DNA of 64,000 nt from Onthophagus taurus (Eukaryota; Arthropoda; Insecta; Coleoptera; Scarabaeidae): positions 34,782,001 to 34,846,000 of the forward strand of contig NC_091976.1 in the NCBI RefSeq assembly GCF_036711975.1. Direction: 5' to 3'. Shown piece by piece: positions 35,661-47,064 of this stretch (position 1 is its first letter; each line of letters begins with the position of its first letter). The translations under genes were made by a program, and so were the position numbers. The notes beneath the pieces were generated by a model that was not told the origin of the DNA, did not search any database, and was given only the letters and a program-made list of their open reading frames with translations.

Positions 35661-35663
35661 GAA

Positions 35664-36092
35664 CTACTCTGTATGAAAGATCTTTCTCATATCAGATATC
35701 AAAAATATGGAACGGTCTCCCGGTTGGTCCCTATTGCAGCTTAGCTACTTTTAGAAGTCGTTATCGAAACCATCTATTGCAGAGTCAGGGTGTAGAGCAC
35801 GTGTAGTGAGCGGAAGTCGCTCTGTGACGCGGCATTATTTTGTTTTGTTTAAATTCCCATAAAATTTTATTTTGATAAGTGAAGCTCAGGTCAAGTGGAA
35901 GAACAGATCATCCATCTCAGGATGGATGACCTGAACTTCGCCTTTTGCCCATTTCTTTTCTATTATAGGTATTTTCTATTTGTTTTTTTTGTAACTATCT
36001 TTATGTTTGAATTGTAATTATATTATCTTTTTTGTATTTGTATTTGTATGGGCAATAAAGTCATTATTATTATTATTATTATTATTATCTAA
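35664..36092 (+). pseudogene. 3' end of a non-LTR retrotransposon with (ATT)n tail
   Basis: The frame reads YEKSFSYQISKIWNGLPVGP then FRSRYRNHLLQ, the form of the C-terminal end of Jockey/CR1-type reverse transcriptases (SLWNSLP ... FK..L). A non-coding 3' region follows, ending GGGCAATAAAGTC and eight or more ATT repeats at 36063-36092, a usual LINE tail. Direction plus; 5' part absent. It is joined directly to the hairpin repeat upstream. Confidence 0.7.
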
Positions 36093-36346
36093 TGCTAACT
36101 AGCGCTACCTAGCACTGTTACTGCAAGTAACAGAAGATCATCTTTAACCACTCTCATCCATACTCTGCTTCCTTTTTCTTTTTCTAACACCATCTTTCAG
36201 ATGGCATGTTTCCATGCACACACAACACAAGCAAGTTTGAAGTTTGTATAAAATTGTGTATAGTGTATGGGTTGGGTTTTTTGCACAATAACCTGTTGTG
36301 CAACGTTAGTTTGCGGAATTTGTTTGCAAGTGTATGGGGCCTACTG
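36093..36346. other. Short unique stretch
   Basis: No gene. Rich in TTGCGCAAC-like and GTGTATGG words, also seen at 34925-35050, hinting at remnants of another small element. Confidence 0.3.
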
Positions 36347-36348
36347 TA

Positions 36349-36996
36349 CAGGGTGTCCAAATTTCGATGGGTTTGCAGGGTATCTCAATTATTATGAAAG
36401 ATTGAAAGTTGCGGCTTTCGCGAACCTGAGCTACTTTTTTGTCAAACTTACAATGGCGCAAACCAAATTTTCATAGCCCTCTTTGTTTTTGATATACAGG
36501 GAGTGTTTGAAATTTATGATTTTCAAACACCTCCTGTATCTCGGCTATCCGGAAACTTAATAAAAAAGTAAAAACGGGTTCTAATAGATTTTTTCATGTG
36601 GAATCCAATGGTGCATGTAGAATTTTTCTAGTCATCACGGTTTTTGAGTTATAAACACCACTCAAATATTGAATACTCAACTTCTAAAATACTTAATTCT
36701 TTATAACTCAAAAACCGTGATGACTAGAAAAATTCTACGTGTACCATTGGATTCTACGTGAAAAAATCTATTAGAACCCGTTTTTACATTTCCGGATAGC
36801 CGAGATACAGGAGGTGTCTGAAAATCGTAAATTTTGAAACACTGTCTGTATATAAAAAACGAAGAGGGCTATGAAAATTTGGTTTACGCCATTGTAAGTT
36901 TCACAAAAAAGTAGCTCAGGTTCGCGAAAGCCGCAACTTTCTATCTTTCATAATAACTGAGATACCCTGCAAACCCATCGAAATTTGGACACCCTG
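36349..36996. mobile_element. Palindromic MITE, copy 2 (complete)
   Basis: Both ends CAGGGTGTCCAAATTTCGAT in inverted register, TA at 36347-36348 and 36997-36998, 648 bp. It folds into one long hairpin centred near 36672, with inner GATACAGG / CCTGTATC steps. No coding capacity. Confidence 0.88.
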
Positions 36997-37095
36997 TACA
37001 CCTTAACAATTTTCGCAACCTTCTTTAATTAATTCGTTTAATGGATTAACCGGCTAAATATTTTGGAAAAATTTGGACATTGACGTCTTTAGATA

Positions 37096-37918
37096 CAGTG
37101 GAATTCCTCTAACTCGAACTTCTATATCTCGAATTATCCTCTAAGTCGAATAATTTTGTAAGCTCAAGCGTTTGACTAGGTTTGAAATGTGTTTTTATCT
37201 CTCTAAGTCGAATTTCACTAACTCGAATTTCTCTGTAACTTGAACTGAACTACTGTAGAATTTCTTCAACTTTTACTTCTATAAGTCGAATTTACCAAAG
37301 AATAAAATATTCGATATAATCCGTTCGGTAAATATTTTTTTATTTGGGTGATTTTATGGTTCGAACGAATCCGGTAAAGTCCCTGTGTATATCCAGTTTT
37401 CTGAATTCACTTGTTTACAACTATGGGAAACCGAAATATTCGCTATTGTTAAAGCTGCGAGGTGGTGTATAGTGTTACAGTTTAAAATGGCTAGTAATAA
37501 GCGAAAATTAATGTGCTTAACGATTACGGAAAAGCTATCGTTAATTAAGATGGTAGAAAAAGGGGAAAAAAATAAAAAAGAAATTGTTGCTGAATTCAGT
37601 ATTCCTCAAGGTACATTGTCAACTTGAAAATGAAATACTTATCGCTGTGCCTACATTTGATGAAGCTTATTCCTCTCTTAGAAAACTTCAAACATTTGTA
37701 TTATCAAGAGAGATTGTTCAAGATAACATTCATAATTCTTTACATTTAATAGAAGATTTTTTCGACAAACTTGATTAATTTTCTACTTACAAGAAAAGTA
37801 CATTTCTAATTTTTTTCTTTAGAGCTGAAATTCTACTAATTTTTCTCTGACTCGAATACTCCATAACTCCAAGTTTCCTTCCGCTCCCTTAGTGATTCGA
37901 GTTAGGGGAATTTCACTG
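37096..37918 (+). mobile_element. Pogo/Tigger-like deletion derivative
   Basis: Ends CAGTGGAATTCCTCTAACTC and the complement of CAGTGAAATTCCCCTAACTC; TA at 37094-37095 and 37919-37920. The subterminal regions repeat the word CTAAGTCGAA or CTAACTCGAA on both sides. 823 bp, with the catalytic core deleted. Confidence 0.85.
37487..37778 (+). pseudogene. Pogo-like transposase: HTH fused to C-terminal tail, DDE domain deleted
   Basis: From MASNKRKLMCLTITEKLSLI to EFSIPQGTLST is the CENP-B/pogo-type N-terminal HTH. The frame then meets a stop at 37625-37627. A second frame (from about 37635) reads VPTFDEAYSSLRKLQTFVLS and HLIEDFFDKLD, the usual tail of Tigger-type proteins. The roughly 350 residues between are missing, so this is an internal deletion. 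Confidence 0.75.
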
Positions 37919-37949
37919 TATGTTGCCTCGAATTGCTTCGAACGCAAGC

Positions 37950-38330
37950 AATCCCGGCATTTTGAGCATATACATATGATGTTTTATTACGATGTTAAAC
38001 ACTTTTGTGTAAATATCATATTAACACCAGCGCTTTGGCCGCAAGTGACCACGGCTTTTTTAACGGTAAATATTTGTTTCATACCATGTTAACCAATTTT
38101 GTGCTGATATCATATTGTTCAGCGTATGATATTGATATTGATTGCAGTATTGACGAGGTTTGAGTCGATATCATATCAAAACCAGCGTCTCGGGCGGAAC
38201 CGGCCTCTGCGTTTTGAGTATATAGGATGTTTTATTACAGTGTTGACCAGGTTTATGTCAAATATCTTATCAACCTCATGCCTCGGTCACAAACGACCTC
38301 GGCGTATTGAAGCTAAGTAATTGGTTAATA
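37950..38330. repeat. Diverged tandem repeat, about 125-bp units
   Basis: TTTTGAGCATATA followed by GATGTTTTATTAC at 37960 recurs at 38212 as TTTTGAGTATATAGGATGTT, with a weaker unit between. The shared features are ATCATATYAACACCAGCG-like and CGGCCKCTGCG-like segments. Three units or so, heavily diverged. Confidence 0.5.
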
Positions 38331-40100
38331 CAATGTTAATCAGCTATGTAATTTCTTGAAAGCGTTGGTACGTCCTCATATCGTGCAGGTTTCGTCGACA
38401 ACGAACCAATTTAAATAACAGGCTACGTCATCTCGAAACCCGTAACATATGGGGATCTTAATATGGTGATTAGAAAAAACAAAATAAAAAAAATTTCGTT
38501 TTAAAATTACCGTCATCATTGCTACGGTTTAGCTTTAAATCGACGCAACTCTATTGTGCGATAATGTCATTGTGGTTGAGAACAATGTCACCGTGTAAAG
38601 TGAGACACCAAAGATAGCAGCACCCCGTTCGAAATGGAAATCCGGGCGCCGCCGGAGAAACAGATAAAGTTGTTGTTCGGGGTTCGGCGTTGTTTTAAAT
38701 AAGGCGTGAAGGGAGAACGGGGGTTGTTCCAGTTCCGGTTCCGGGGAGAATGCGACGTTTTATCGCGCTCACCTTCTCCCTCTCGGAAACGTTCTCGTCG
38801 TTCGTCGCTCTGTTCCAACTTGGTTTTATAGCCGGAGAAGCCGTTTACACCTGGGCCCCAACGCTAAATGAAATAGTATCACAAAACCGTGTACGAGAAC
38901 GTCCCAGTATTATAGTTGTAGTCTGCGTTTCGTCTTTCTGTTTCTCGTCTAATTCACTTAAAGTTGATACGTAACCGGATTTATTGCGATCAGTATTGCT
39001 AAAGTTAAAAAGAAACACATATAATTGAAATTACGTCAAAATAATAAATCGAATCGCGTGGTTTCGATCGAGATGGGGGAGGGGGGAAACTCTCAAAGAT
39101 CTGGAAAGGGGAATGTCGAAAGCTGTGGAAAATCACGGGAAATTGGCAATCGCGACGGCCCAACTTACACCTGTCAGAAATATATCCGCTTATGGTATGA
39201 GAGAGCGTCGAGAGTCGACATCTGGAGGGTTAAAGACGAAGACGAAGACGACGCTTTCACACCTCAACTTTGAATTTCGATTTATTAAGGGGTGGATTTT
39301 CCGAGCGACAATTATGGTAATAGTAAGAGATAGATCCTTGTTAATACAAAACCAATTCTATGAATTCAATTGAAAACAAAAATTAATTTTCCAACAATCG
39401 AATCAAACAAACAAAGGAAAATATTTTTTAATTATTGATACAAAACAATACAAGTTTTAAACCTCCACGGTTGAATCAATTTCGTGAATTTATTAAATTT
39501 CCAAAAAAAAAATCATATCTAATTTATTTATTTTCTCTAATAAAATGATTGAGAATAAAAAATCCGAGCACTTCAATTTCGACTCAGAAAACGAACGAGA
39601 AGCTAGTAATTGCAAAGTGTAAGGCGAAAAGTAATTTCTAAAAAATCTTTCTTTTTTTTTTTCTTCGCAGTCGGAGACGGGTTCGCATCTTTCGTATAAC
39701 TTGATAATTTTCGTTATGATTACTCTTCTCGAGTGCTCACGCCGAGGCAATCGTAAATCATAATTTAGGTCGGAAAAATTACTAACAAAAAATGAGAAAC
39801 TTTAAAAAATGAAATCCCCAAAAATCTCAACTCGTTTCATTTCAAACAATTTCGACTGAAAATTTAGTGAAAACCATTCAAATTAGCATTCGCTCTTTGT
39901 TGTGTGGAGTCGCGTTAATGATCAAATAGAATCATTATTTCCACCCGTTAATTTTATCATTAGTTCAGTGATGTTTCAATTTTGATAGTTAAAAAATTAA
40001 AATTAAAAAAAAATAAATAATAATCGTCTATCCCCTTTAAGTTGAAGGTTTTCTTTCAGATTTCTTACGGCGTCTGCGTAATCCACGGGGACATGAAGGG

Positions 40101-40110
40101 TATATAAAGG
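40101..40110 (+). promoter_or_regulatory. TATA box (TATATAAAGG)
   Basis: A strong TATA word about 50 bases upstream of an ATG at 40150. The spacing would give a very short 5' leader. Confidence 0.4.
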
Positions 40111-40149
40111 AATAGAGAAGGAGAAGTACTCCGTGGACCTGGTGGGCAT

Positions 40150-40335
40150 ATGGAATTTAGATCTCTTAGAAAACTGCGGTATGCGGACTTGGAAAAATAT
40201 TATCTCACAAGAAATATTGTCTTTCTGCTTATACTTTTCCCGTTGGGAACGACTACTTCCATGAAACGTCCCCCCTACAAAGCTCCTCTTAAGCTAACAA
40301 CGCAACGAACAATTTGCGTAGATGACTTATTTTAA
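40150..40335 (+). CDS. Possible small single-anchor protein, 61 aa
   Basis: Not recognised. Residues about 22-38 (TRNIVFLLILFPLGTTT) are hydrophobic and could be an internal signal or anchor, after a basic N-terminus; the tail is basic and proline-containing. It sits just downstream of a TATA box. A GTAGAT/TTTTGCAG pair at 40319-40371 could act as a tiny intron that would end the protein at TICRV. It may be chance. Confidence 0.2.
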   Translation: MEFRSLRKLRYADLEKYYLTRNIVFLLILFPLGTTTSMKRPPYKAPLKLTTQRTICVDDLF

Positions 40336-40848
40336 AGATTTATTTCTCAAACTAAATTATTACTTTTGCAGAGGGTGTAATTTCGTCCTACATTGTATTG
40401 GAAATGCGAAAAGGGAATGAATTCTTGTTGAAATCGGTTACAGTTTCGTTTCGCGATGTTGGTGAAGTTGCTAAAACTTTAACGGTTGTGGTTGTAAAGC
40501 GAACGTAACGTAAACGTTTCTTAATAAAAAGGCGTCGAAAGCGATCGTTTCTAGACGAGCAAGAAAGTTGGAATCGGGAAAAATACAAACTTGATCGGTT
40601 TTATTGCACACTTTTAAATTTAATTGATTTAACAACACTTTTTCGCAACTGTAATTATTACTAATATTATAACATTTACTTCACGGCATTGTACAATATT
40701 TATCGTTATATCAGAATGAGTTCTTGATATATTTGGGGAGATATTTTACAAATTAATTCTGTTTCTACTTTTACGAATTAAAAAATGATTTATATTTAAA
40801 GTTAAATATAACATTCTTGAATTGCCGAATTTAAGTTTAATACAAATA

Positions 40849-43266
40849 CAGGGTGATTCACATAAGAACCGACACAGAGCAGGGACATGTAGAGGACAAT
40901 AAATTAAGGTGATTTAAAGTAACTTATCTCTATACTAAGTTGTACACCAGAGGAGTTATAGGCCTTCAAAGTTGGGTCTTAAATTTTTAAAAAGTTCAAT
41001 ATTTTCGTAATAAATTAAGCTAGAAAAACCAAATTTGGCATACGTTATGAGTGTACCAAGGGTATTAATTGGTAGCAAATTGAACTCAATTGAGGCATTT
41101 CATAGGGTTGATTAAGGGCCATGGTACCCTAAATTTTGGCAGATCTTTTTAACCTTTTGACGGATTTAATACATTACTACTTCATTTAATGTAGAATTTA
41201 ATTCTAAAACTTTTCTTACTCTTATTATTTTTTAAAAACTTTGTCGTTTTCATAAAAAACTTAAATAACTAAAGACACTTATTTCGTATGTTACTTAAAA
41301 TAAGAGAAAATTTAGTAGTTGGCTATGAAATTGTACATCAAACTTGACGACAAAGTTATAAAGTTATTTGACGACAAGGTTTTCTTCATCTTTTCTCCAT
41401 CGCCTTTCATTCTTGAGTTATTATCGATTTTAACACCAAAAGTACCCAATTTTGACATTTTGGGGATTTTCTCTTTATCACCTGAAAATCATTACATCTA
41501 AACTAAATTTGTTTATGGATGATGTCTTCTTAGTTGACAATAAACAACTTATTCCTAAAAAACTTTTCTCCATCACCTTTCATCCTTGAGTTATGATCAA
41601 TTTTAATACCAAAAGTACTCAATTTTGATATTTCGGTGATTTTCTCTTTATCATTAGAAAATCATTATAACTAAACCAAATCTGTTTATGGATGATGTCT
41701 TTTTAGTTCATAATAAACAATTTATTTGAAGTATACTTTTCTCCATCACCTTTAATTTTTGAGTTATGATCTATATTAATACCAAAAGTACTCAATTTTA
41801 ATATTTTGGTGATTTTTTCTTTATCACTAGAAAATCGTTATACCTAAACTAAATTTGCTTATGGATGATGTTTTTTTAGTTCATAATAAACAATTTATTT
41901 CAAATAAACTTTTCTCCATCACCTTTAATTTTTGAGTTATGATCTATTTTAATACCAAAAGTACTCAATTTTGACATTTTGGTGATTTTTTCTTTATCAC
42001 TAGAAAATCATTATAACTAAACCAAATCTGTTTATGGATGATGTCTTTTTAGTTCATAATAAACAATTTATTTAAAAAAAACTTATCTCCATCACAATTA
42101 ATTTTTGAGTAATGATCGATTTTGATAACAAAAGTACTTAATTTTGACATTATGGGGATTTTCTCTTTATCACTAGAAAATCATTACATCTAAACAAAAT
42201 CTGTTTATCAATAATATCTTTTTAGTTCATAATAAACAATTTATTCCTAAAAAACTTTTCTCCATCACCTTTCATCCTTGAGTTATGATCAATTTTAATA
42301 CCGAAAGTACTCAATTTTGACATTTTGGTGATTTTTTCTTTATCACTAGAAAATCATTATAACTAAACCAAATCTGTTTATGGATGATGTCTTTTTAGTT
42401 CATAATAAACAATTTACTTCAAAAAAAACTTATCTCCATCACAATTAATTTTTGAGTAATGATCGATTTTGATAACAAAAGTACTTAATTTTGACATTAT
42501 GGGGATTTTCTCTTTATCACTAGAAAATCATTACATCTAAACAAAATCTGTTTATCAATAATATCTTTTTTGTTCATAATAAACAATTTATTCCTAAAAA
42601 ACTTTTCGTCATCACCTTTCATTCTTGAGTTATGATCGATTTTAAAACCAAAAGTACTTAATTTTGACATTTTGGGGATTTTCTCTTTATCACTAGAAAA
42701 TTATTATGCCTAATCTAAATTTGTTTATGGATGATGTCTTTTTAGCTCATAATAAACAGTTTATTCCTCAAATTACGTACAATTTCACAGCCGACTATTG
42801 AATTTTCGATGATTTTAAGTAGCATTAACAAGATACGCGTCTTTAGTTTTTTGAGTCTTTTATGAAAACGACAATGTTTTTTAAAAAATAGTAAGAGTAA
42901 AAAAAGTTTTAGAATTAAATTCCACATGAAATGAGGTAATAATGTATTAAATCCACCAAAAGGTTAAAAAAATCTGTCAAAATTTAGGGTATCACCACCC
43001 TTAATAAACCCTTTGAAATGCCTTAATTGGTGTCAATTTGTTACCAATTAATACCTTCGGTACACTCATAACATATACCAAATTTGGTTTTTCTAGCTTA
43101 ATGTATTACGAAGATATTCAATGTTTTAAAAATTTAAGACCCAACTTTGACCGCCTATAACTCCTCAGGGTACAACTTAGTATAGAGATAATTTGCGTTA
43201 AATCATCTTAATTTATTGTCCTCTACATGTCCCTACTCTGTGTCGGTTCTTATGTGAATCACCCTG
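40849..43266. mobile_element. Long inverted-repeat element with internal satellite
   Basis: Ends CAGGGTGATTCACATAAGAA in inverted register; TA at 40847-40848 and 43267-43268. Arms of about 490 bases (blocks CCTCTACATGTCCC, TTTGGCATACGTTATGAGTG and TTAAATCC match in inverse). The 1.43 kb between the arms is almost entirely a tandem repeat. No transposase frame. Confidence 0.88.
41335..42770. repeat. 173-bp tandem array, eight units, with dimeric higher-order pattern
   Basis: The word CTCCATC (last unit GTCATC) recurs at 41395, 41568, 41741, 41914, 42087, 42260, 42434 and 42607: seven intervals of 173 or 174. Units starting at 42087 and 42434 share private changes (ACTTATCTCCATCACAATTA, TTATCAATAATATC), while those at 41914 and 42260 share others, so the last part is built of 346-bp dimers. 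Confidence 0.92.
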
Positions 43267-43268
43267 TA

Positions 43269-45010
43269 TATTAAATTTTCCTCAGTTTTCTTTTCGTCTC
43301 TCTCCATTAGAACAGAGAATCATTAAAGGTTTATAATGTCGAACATGGTACCGCTTTTAAAGGGAAATCTCATCAGACGGGAGGGCTATTACGGCGATTT
43401 TTTCCCTTCACTTCTTATTGCAACGACGACGACGACGATGCGATGACAAAAAAAATATTGGAAAAAGGTCTTGAATCAAATTAGAGACGTTTTTGTTTCT
43501 CTACTCGTTTTGTACCTTTCGTTTTAAAAGTCAACAAGAACGTTAATGTCAACAAACTAATTTAGTAATAAACACTTTTTTTCTTAAATTAAATTTCTCA
43601 ACATATTTATTAAAATAATATTAAGTAATCATTAACCGGTGAAGATTTCGTAATGATTTCGAGTGACTAATATTCAGGTATCCAAAGATAAACGGGTTGG
43701 AGAGAGATTTGTGGGGACGAAACGGGGACCAACTCATAATCCGCAATAATTTGTTAATTAGAATGGCGTTGGGGGGAAGGGGATGACGTCGTCATCCCCC
43801 TTATAACTGAATTTAAAAGCGTCGCGGCGACGACGTGTAATCAGATATCCTCGGGGACCCGCGGCGTTTATTTATAATTACTTTTCCGGAGGATCTCATA
43901 GAGAAGACTTTTGCAGAAAAGACGAAGTACGCGCGAAAAGAGAGAGAGGCATTTGCAAAAACTAAGGTTTCTCGCTTTCTTGAAGACGCAGCTTCTCTCT
44001 TGCTCTTTTCGTTTCTACGGCATTTCTCCGAGTTAAAACGGGGGTTGAGTTGGGTTGAGGCAACCCATTTGTTTAGGAGGCGAAATTAGAAATTATTTCT
44101 GAGTGTAATTTGAGCTGGCTGGCGAAAATACGAAAGTAGAATACGAATGGGGCGAATGAAGAATGTGTGCAATTAATATTAGTACCTATCTTAAAATGTC
44201 AACAATTTCTAATGATTAAAAAGATTTTGGGTAAAAACTTAAATTTTTTTCGTTTATCTTTCATTCTCTCTTTAATAAAGTCAACCGCAATAAAATTTTT
44301 CATAAAGAAGGAGAAAAATTGGACGTTTCCTCGCTTTAAACACAATTAAGGGATTAAATCTCGGTATTATTACAACTTTTCTTTTTTTTGGCAAAAAAAT
44401 AGATTTTGAGTACAAAAAATATGAGCATAAATGAAAATAGATAATGTCCGTTGAGTGCACGGTTTGCATTCCCTCAAATTAGATTGGAAAATCCAATAAC
44501 TGAAGCCCTCAATTAGAGTAATTGAACGCTCACAGTTCTCGCTTGCTCGCCTGGATTCGTCCGTTTCGGGGCCACCACCAAGAGACAACAACAATCAAAT
44601 TTAATGGACAGACACGAAAATTATATTCGTGGAGGTAACCCCCCATTTACGTTTGAGGAGGAAGAGAAATTCCCCTCACTTCTCGATATTAATTAACATC
44701 CATTGTTTACGCGAGCGTTCGCGCTCATTTGTAAAACTGTGAGTGTTGAGTACTCCAAATATAAATCTACCTAATTAATTCTGGTACCTGGTGTATCACC
44801 CCTTGCTATAAAAGGAAGGGGGGAGAGTACCAAAACGGGGGGAAACGACCAGTTTTCGTTACGAACAATTGCTCTTCCAACACCGTACGGATTCCTTAAT
44901 TAGTAGTTAGTTGGTATTGGTTTTCTTTTAATTAAAAGAAATTCTTTTCGGATTTAAAGAGGATGTACAATTAAAATTAAATGAAGCAATAAAAGTCTTT
45001 TTATCTTCTT
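43269..45010. other. Gene-free region with promoter-like blocks
   Basis: 43300-44160 alternates GC-rich and AT-rich stretches (GACGACGACG runs, GGGGATGACGTCGTCATCCCC palindrome near 43780, CGTCGCGGCGACGACG). A TATA box follows at 44806. No coding exon identified. Confidence 0.35.
44806..44815 (+). promoter_or_regulatory. TATA box (CTATAAAAGG)
   Basis: Canonical TATA word followed about 45 bases on by a CAGTTTTCGTTACG stretch that could hold the initiator. The product is unknown; the transcript would run to the right into repeat DNA. Confidence 0.4.
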
Positions 45011-45482
45011 ATACCGGGAATTTCATATAACTCGCAATATATGAATGCAGTAACCATAGTTACGAAACTACTGTGCACTGGCACTGTCTCACATAAAATG
45101 CAACATATCTTAATAGTACAGGCATTGGGTAATTTTTGCAAAGGAAAAGTTTTGCTTGGAAAAGGTGACGTCCTTATGATAACTCTGAGTTTCCGTCTTA
45201 AGAGACGCACGGTTAAATCCGAATGTTTCTAGTTCTAGGTACTGTTACTTGTAGAACTAACACTATACCTAGAACTAGAATCATTTGGGTTTAGCCGCAC
45301 GTCTCTAAAAACGGCTAAACCCGAATGATTCTAGTTCTAGGTATAGTGTTAGTTCTAGTTTTACACTTGCACTGGCACTAGAACTAACATTACAGCCGTA
45401 CGTCTCATAAGACGGCTACACCCGAATGATTTTAATTGTTGATGTAGTGTTAGTTCTACTTTTAGTTCAATAAAAATATACC
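45011..45482. repeat. Hairpin repeat family, second copy with head
   Basis: The head (ACCGGGAATTTCATATAACT to GACGTCCTTATGATAA) is close to 35118-35280. The tail contains TTCTAGTTCTAGG / CCTAGAACTAGAA inverted units and GGCTAAACCCGAATGATT, then ends TTCAATAAAAATATACC as the first copy does. Confidence 0.72.
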
Positions 45483-45544
45483 ACAAACTGACTATATTAT
45501 TGTAATAAAATAATATAATATATAAATATATATAATATGATATA

Positions 45545-46018
45545 CAGTGTGTCCCCGGATAGGTGAAACGACTCTTATAAAATGTAAAATTTTTTCGATA
45601 TTAATTGTCATTTTTTGGGGTTTAGCCCTGCTTGGTGAAAGACTAATTTTGAACATATTTTCAAGTTTTAAAAAACAAGTGAGTGTTGACACTGAAGCGA
45701 AAGCTCCTTGTGTGTCAGGTAATGAGGTTTTTACCAAAGTAGGCTGATCATTCCGAAAATTTGCATATGGCCATAATTCTTCATTCTGAACAAAACTTCT
45801 TAGTAATACTTTCACGTACTGTAAACAGAAAAGGTAGTTTACCTGCCACAAAAAGAGTTTTTCTTTCACCGTCCAAGTTCACTTGTTTTTTAAAACTTGA
45901 AAATATGTTTAAAATTAGTCTTTAATCAAGCAGGGCCAAACCCCAAAAAATGACAATTAACATCGAAAAAAAAATTTACGTTTTATAAGAGTCGTTTCAC
46001 CTATCCGGGGACACACTG
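45545..46018. mobile_element. 474-bp palindromic MITE
   Basis: Ends CAGTGTGTCCCCGGATAGGT in inverted register; TA at 45543-45544 and 46019-46020. Arms of about 150 bp (TAAGAGTCGTTTCACC, ACAAGTGAGTG) close on a loop with no coding potential. Confidence 0.87.
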
Positions 46019-46029
46019 TATAAAATATA

Positions 46030-46788
46030 CAGGGTACCCATTATGTATGGAATATAGCATATATCTTGGTAAGTATCAACTTTATAAAAAAACATTTTAT
46101 ACAAAAGTTGTTTAATATTTTATTTGCCATAATAAGACTGCATTCAATTGTTTTTAATTCAGAAAACAAATGAGTAACGAATAATACTTACATTTTTTTA
46201 AATGGCAATGTTTTCTTTCGTTAGGCTCATTTGATAAAGATTACTTTTCTCTTTACGATGGCGTAAAATTTTTGTACCCTTACGTTAGAAAATTTTTGAA
46301 AAAAATGTTAAAATTGTTTATTAATAAAAATAAATCAATAACATTAATCTAGATAACCGAGATCTCAAATTATTACCGTAAATTAAATTTACGTGCAAAA
46401 TAAAACAAATAAACGAAAAATTAGTGTACATCTCCAATAATTCGAGGTATTTGACGATCTCGGATATCTAGATTACTGTTATTAGTTAAATTTTCTTAAT
46501 AAGCAATTTTTACATGTTTTCAAAAATTTTCTGATACAAGGGTACTAAAATTTTACGTCATCGTAAAGAGAAAAGAAATCTCTATCAAATGAGCCTAACG
46601 AAAGGGTACATTGCCATTTAAAAAACTTCAAGTGTTATTCGTTGCTCATTTGTTTTCTGAAATAAAAACAATTGAATGCTGTCTTATTATGGCAAATAAA
46701 ATATTAACAACTTTTGTATAAAATGTTTTTTTATAAAGTTGATACCTATCAAGATATATACTATATTCCATACATAATGGGCACCCTG
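46030..46788. mobile_element. 759-bp palindromic MITE
   Basis: Ends CAGGGTACCCATTATGTATG and complement of CAGGGTGCCCATTATGTATG; TA at 46028-46029 and 46789-46790. Arms extend well over 250 bases (GAAAACAAATGAG, TCATTTGATA, TTACGATG blocks). It lies 11 bases from the preceding MITE. Confidence 0.87.
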
Positions 46789-46815
46789 TATATAAAAATA
46801 TAAATATATATATAT

Positions 46816-47005
46816 GTTTTGGTCGATCCGAGATTTCATCCGTCCTTCCTGTTGGTTCCCTGTGGAACCAGCCAAAGTCGTAGTCTCCAGTCTGCCGACA
46901 GGAGACTACGACAACGCACTGAAGATGCCAGATGAGATTTTGGCGAAACGTCTGTCCCTTTCCAAAGGGTACCAACAGGAAGAACGGATGAAATCTCGGA
47001 TTGAC
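46816..47005. mobile_element. Penelope-like terminal fragment with palindromic ends
   Basis: GGTCGATCCGAGATTTCATC at the left pairs with GATGAAATCTCGGATTGACC at the right, and TCCTGTTGGTTCCC with GGTACCAACAGGA. The interior has CTGAAGATGCCAGATGAG and TTTTGGCGAAACGTC, the layout of the element ends seen at 60721 and 62241. No coding sequence. Assignment rests on this resemblance. Confidence 0.45.
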
Positions 47006-47064
47006 CACAACAACACTTACATCTCTATCCGTGATATAAAACCCCAATTTATTACAATTTACTA

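Larger units (their letters stand above)
38331..40846. other. Gene-free region with GC-richer islands
   Basis: GC-richer sequence at 38590-38920 and 39050-39260; the remainder is AT-rich. Short frames overlap on both strands without recognisable homology. A TATA box at 40101 is noted separately. Confidence 0.35.

Noticed and set aside
41335-42770. CRISPR array
   Set aside because: Units are 173 bp with no unique spacers, in a eukaryotic transposon.
45492-45869. 125-codon minus-strand frame
   Set aside because: Lies across a palindromic MITE and its arms, no homology.
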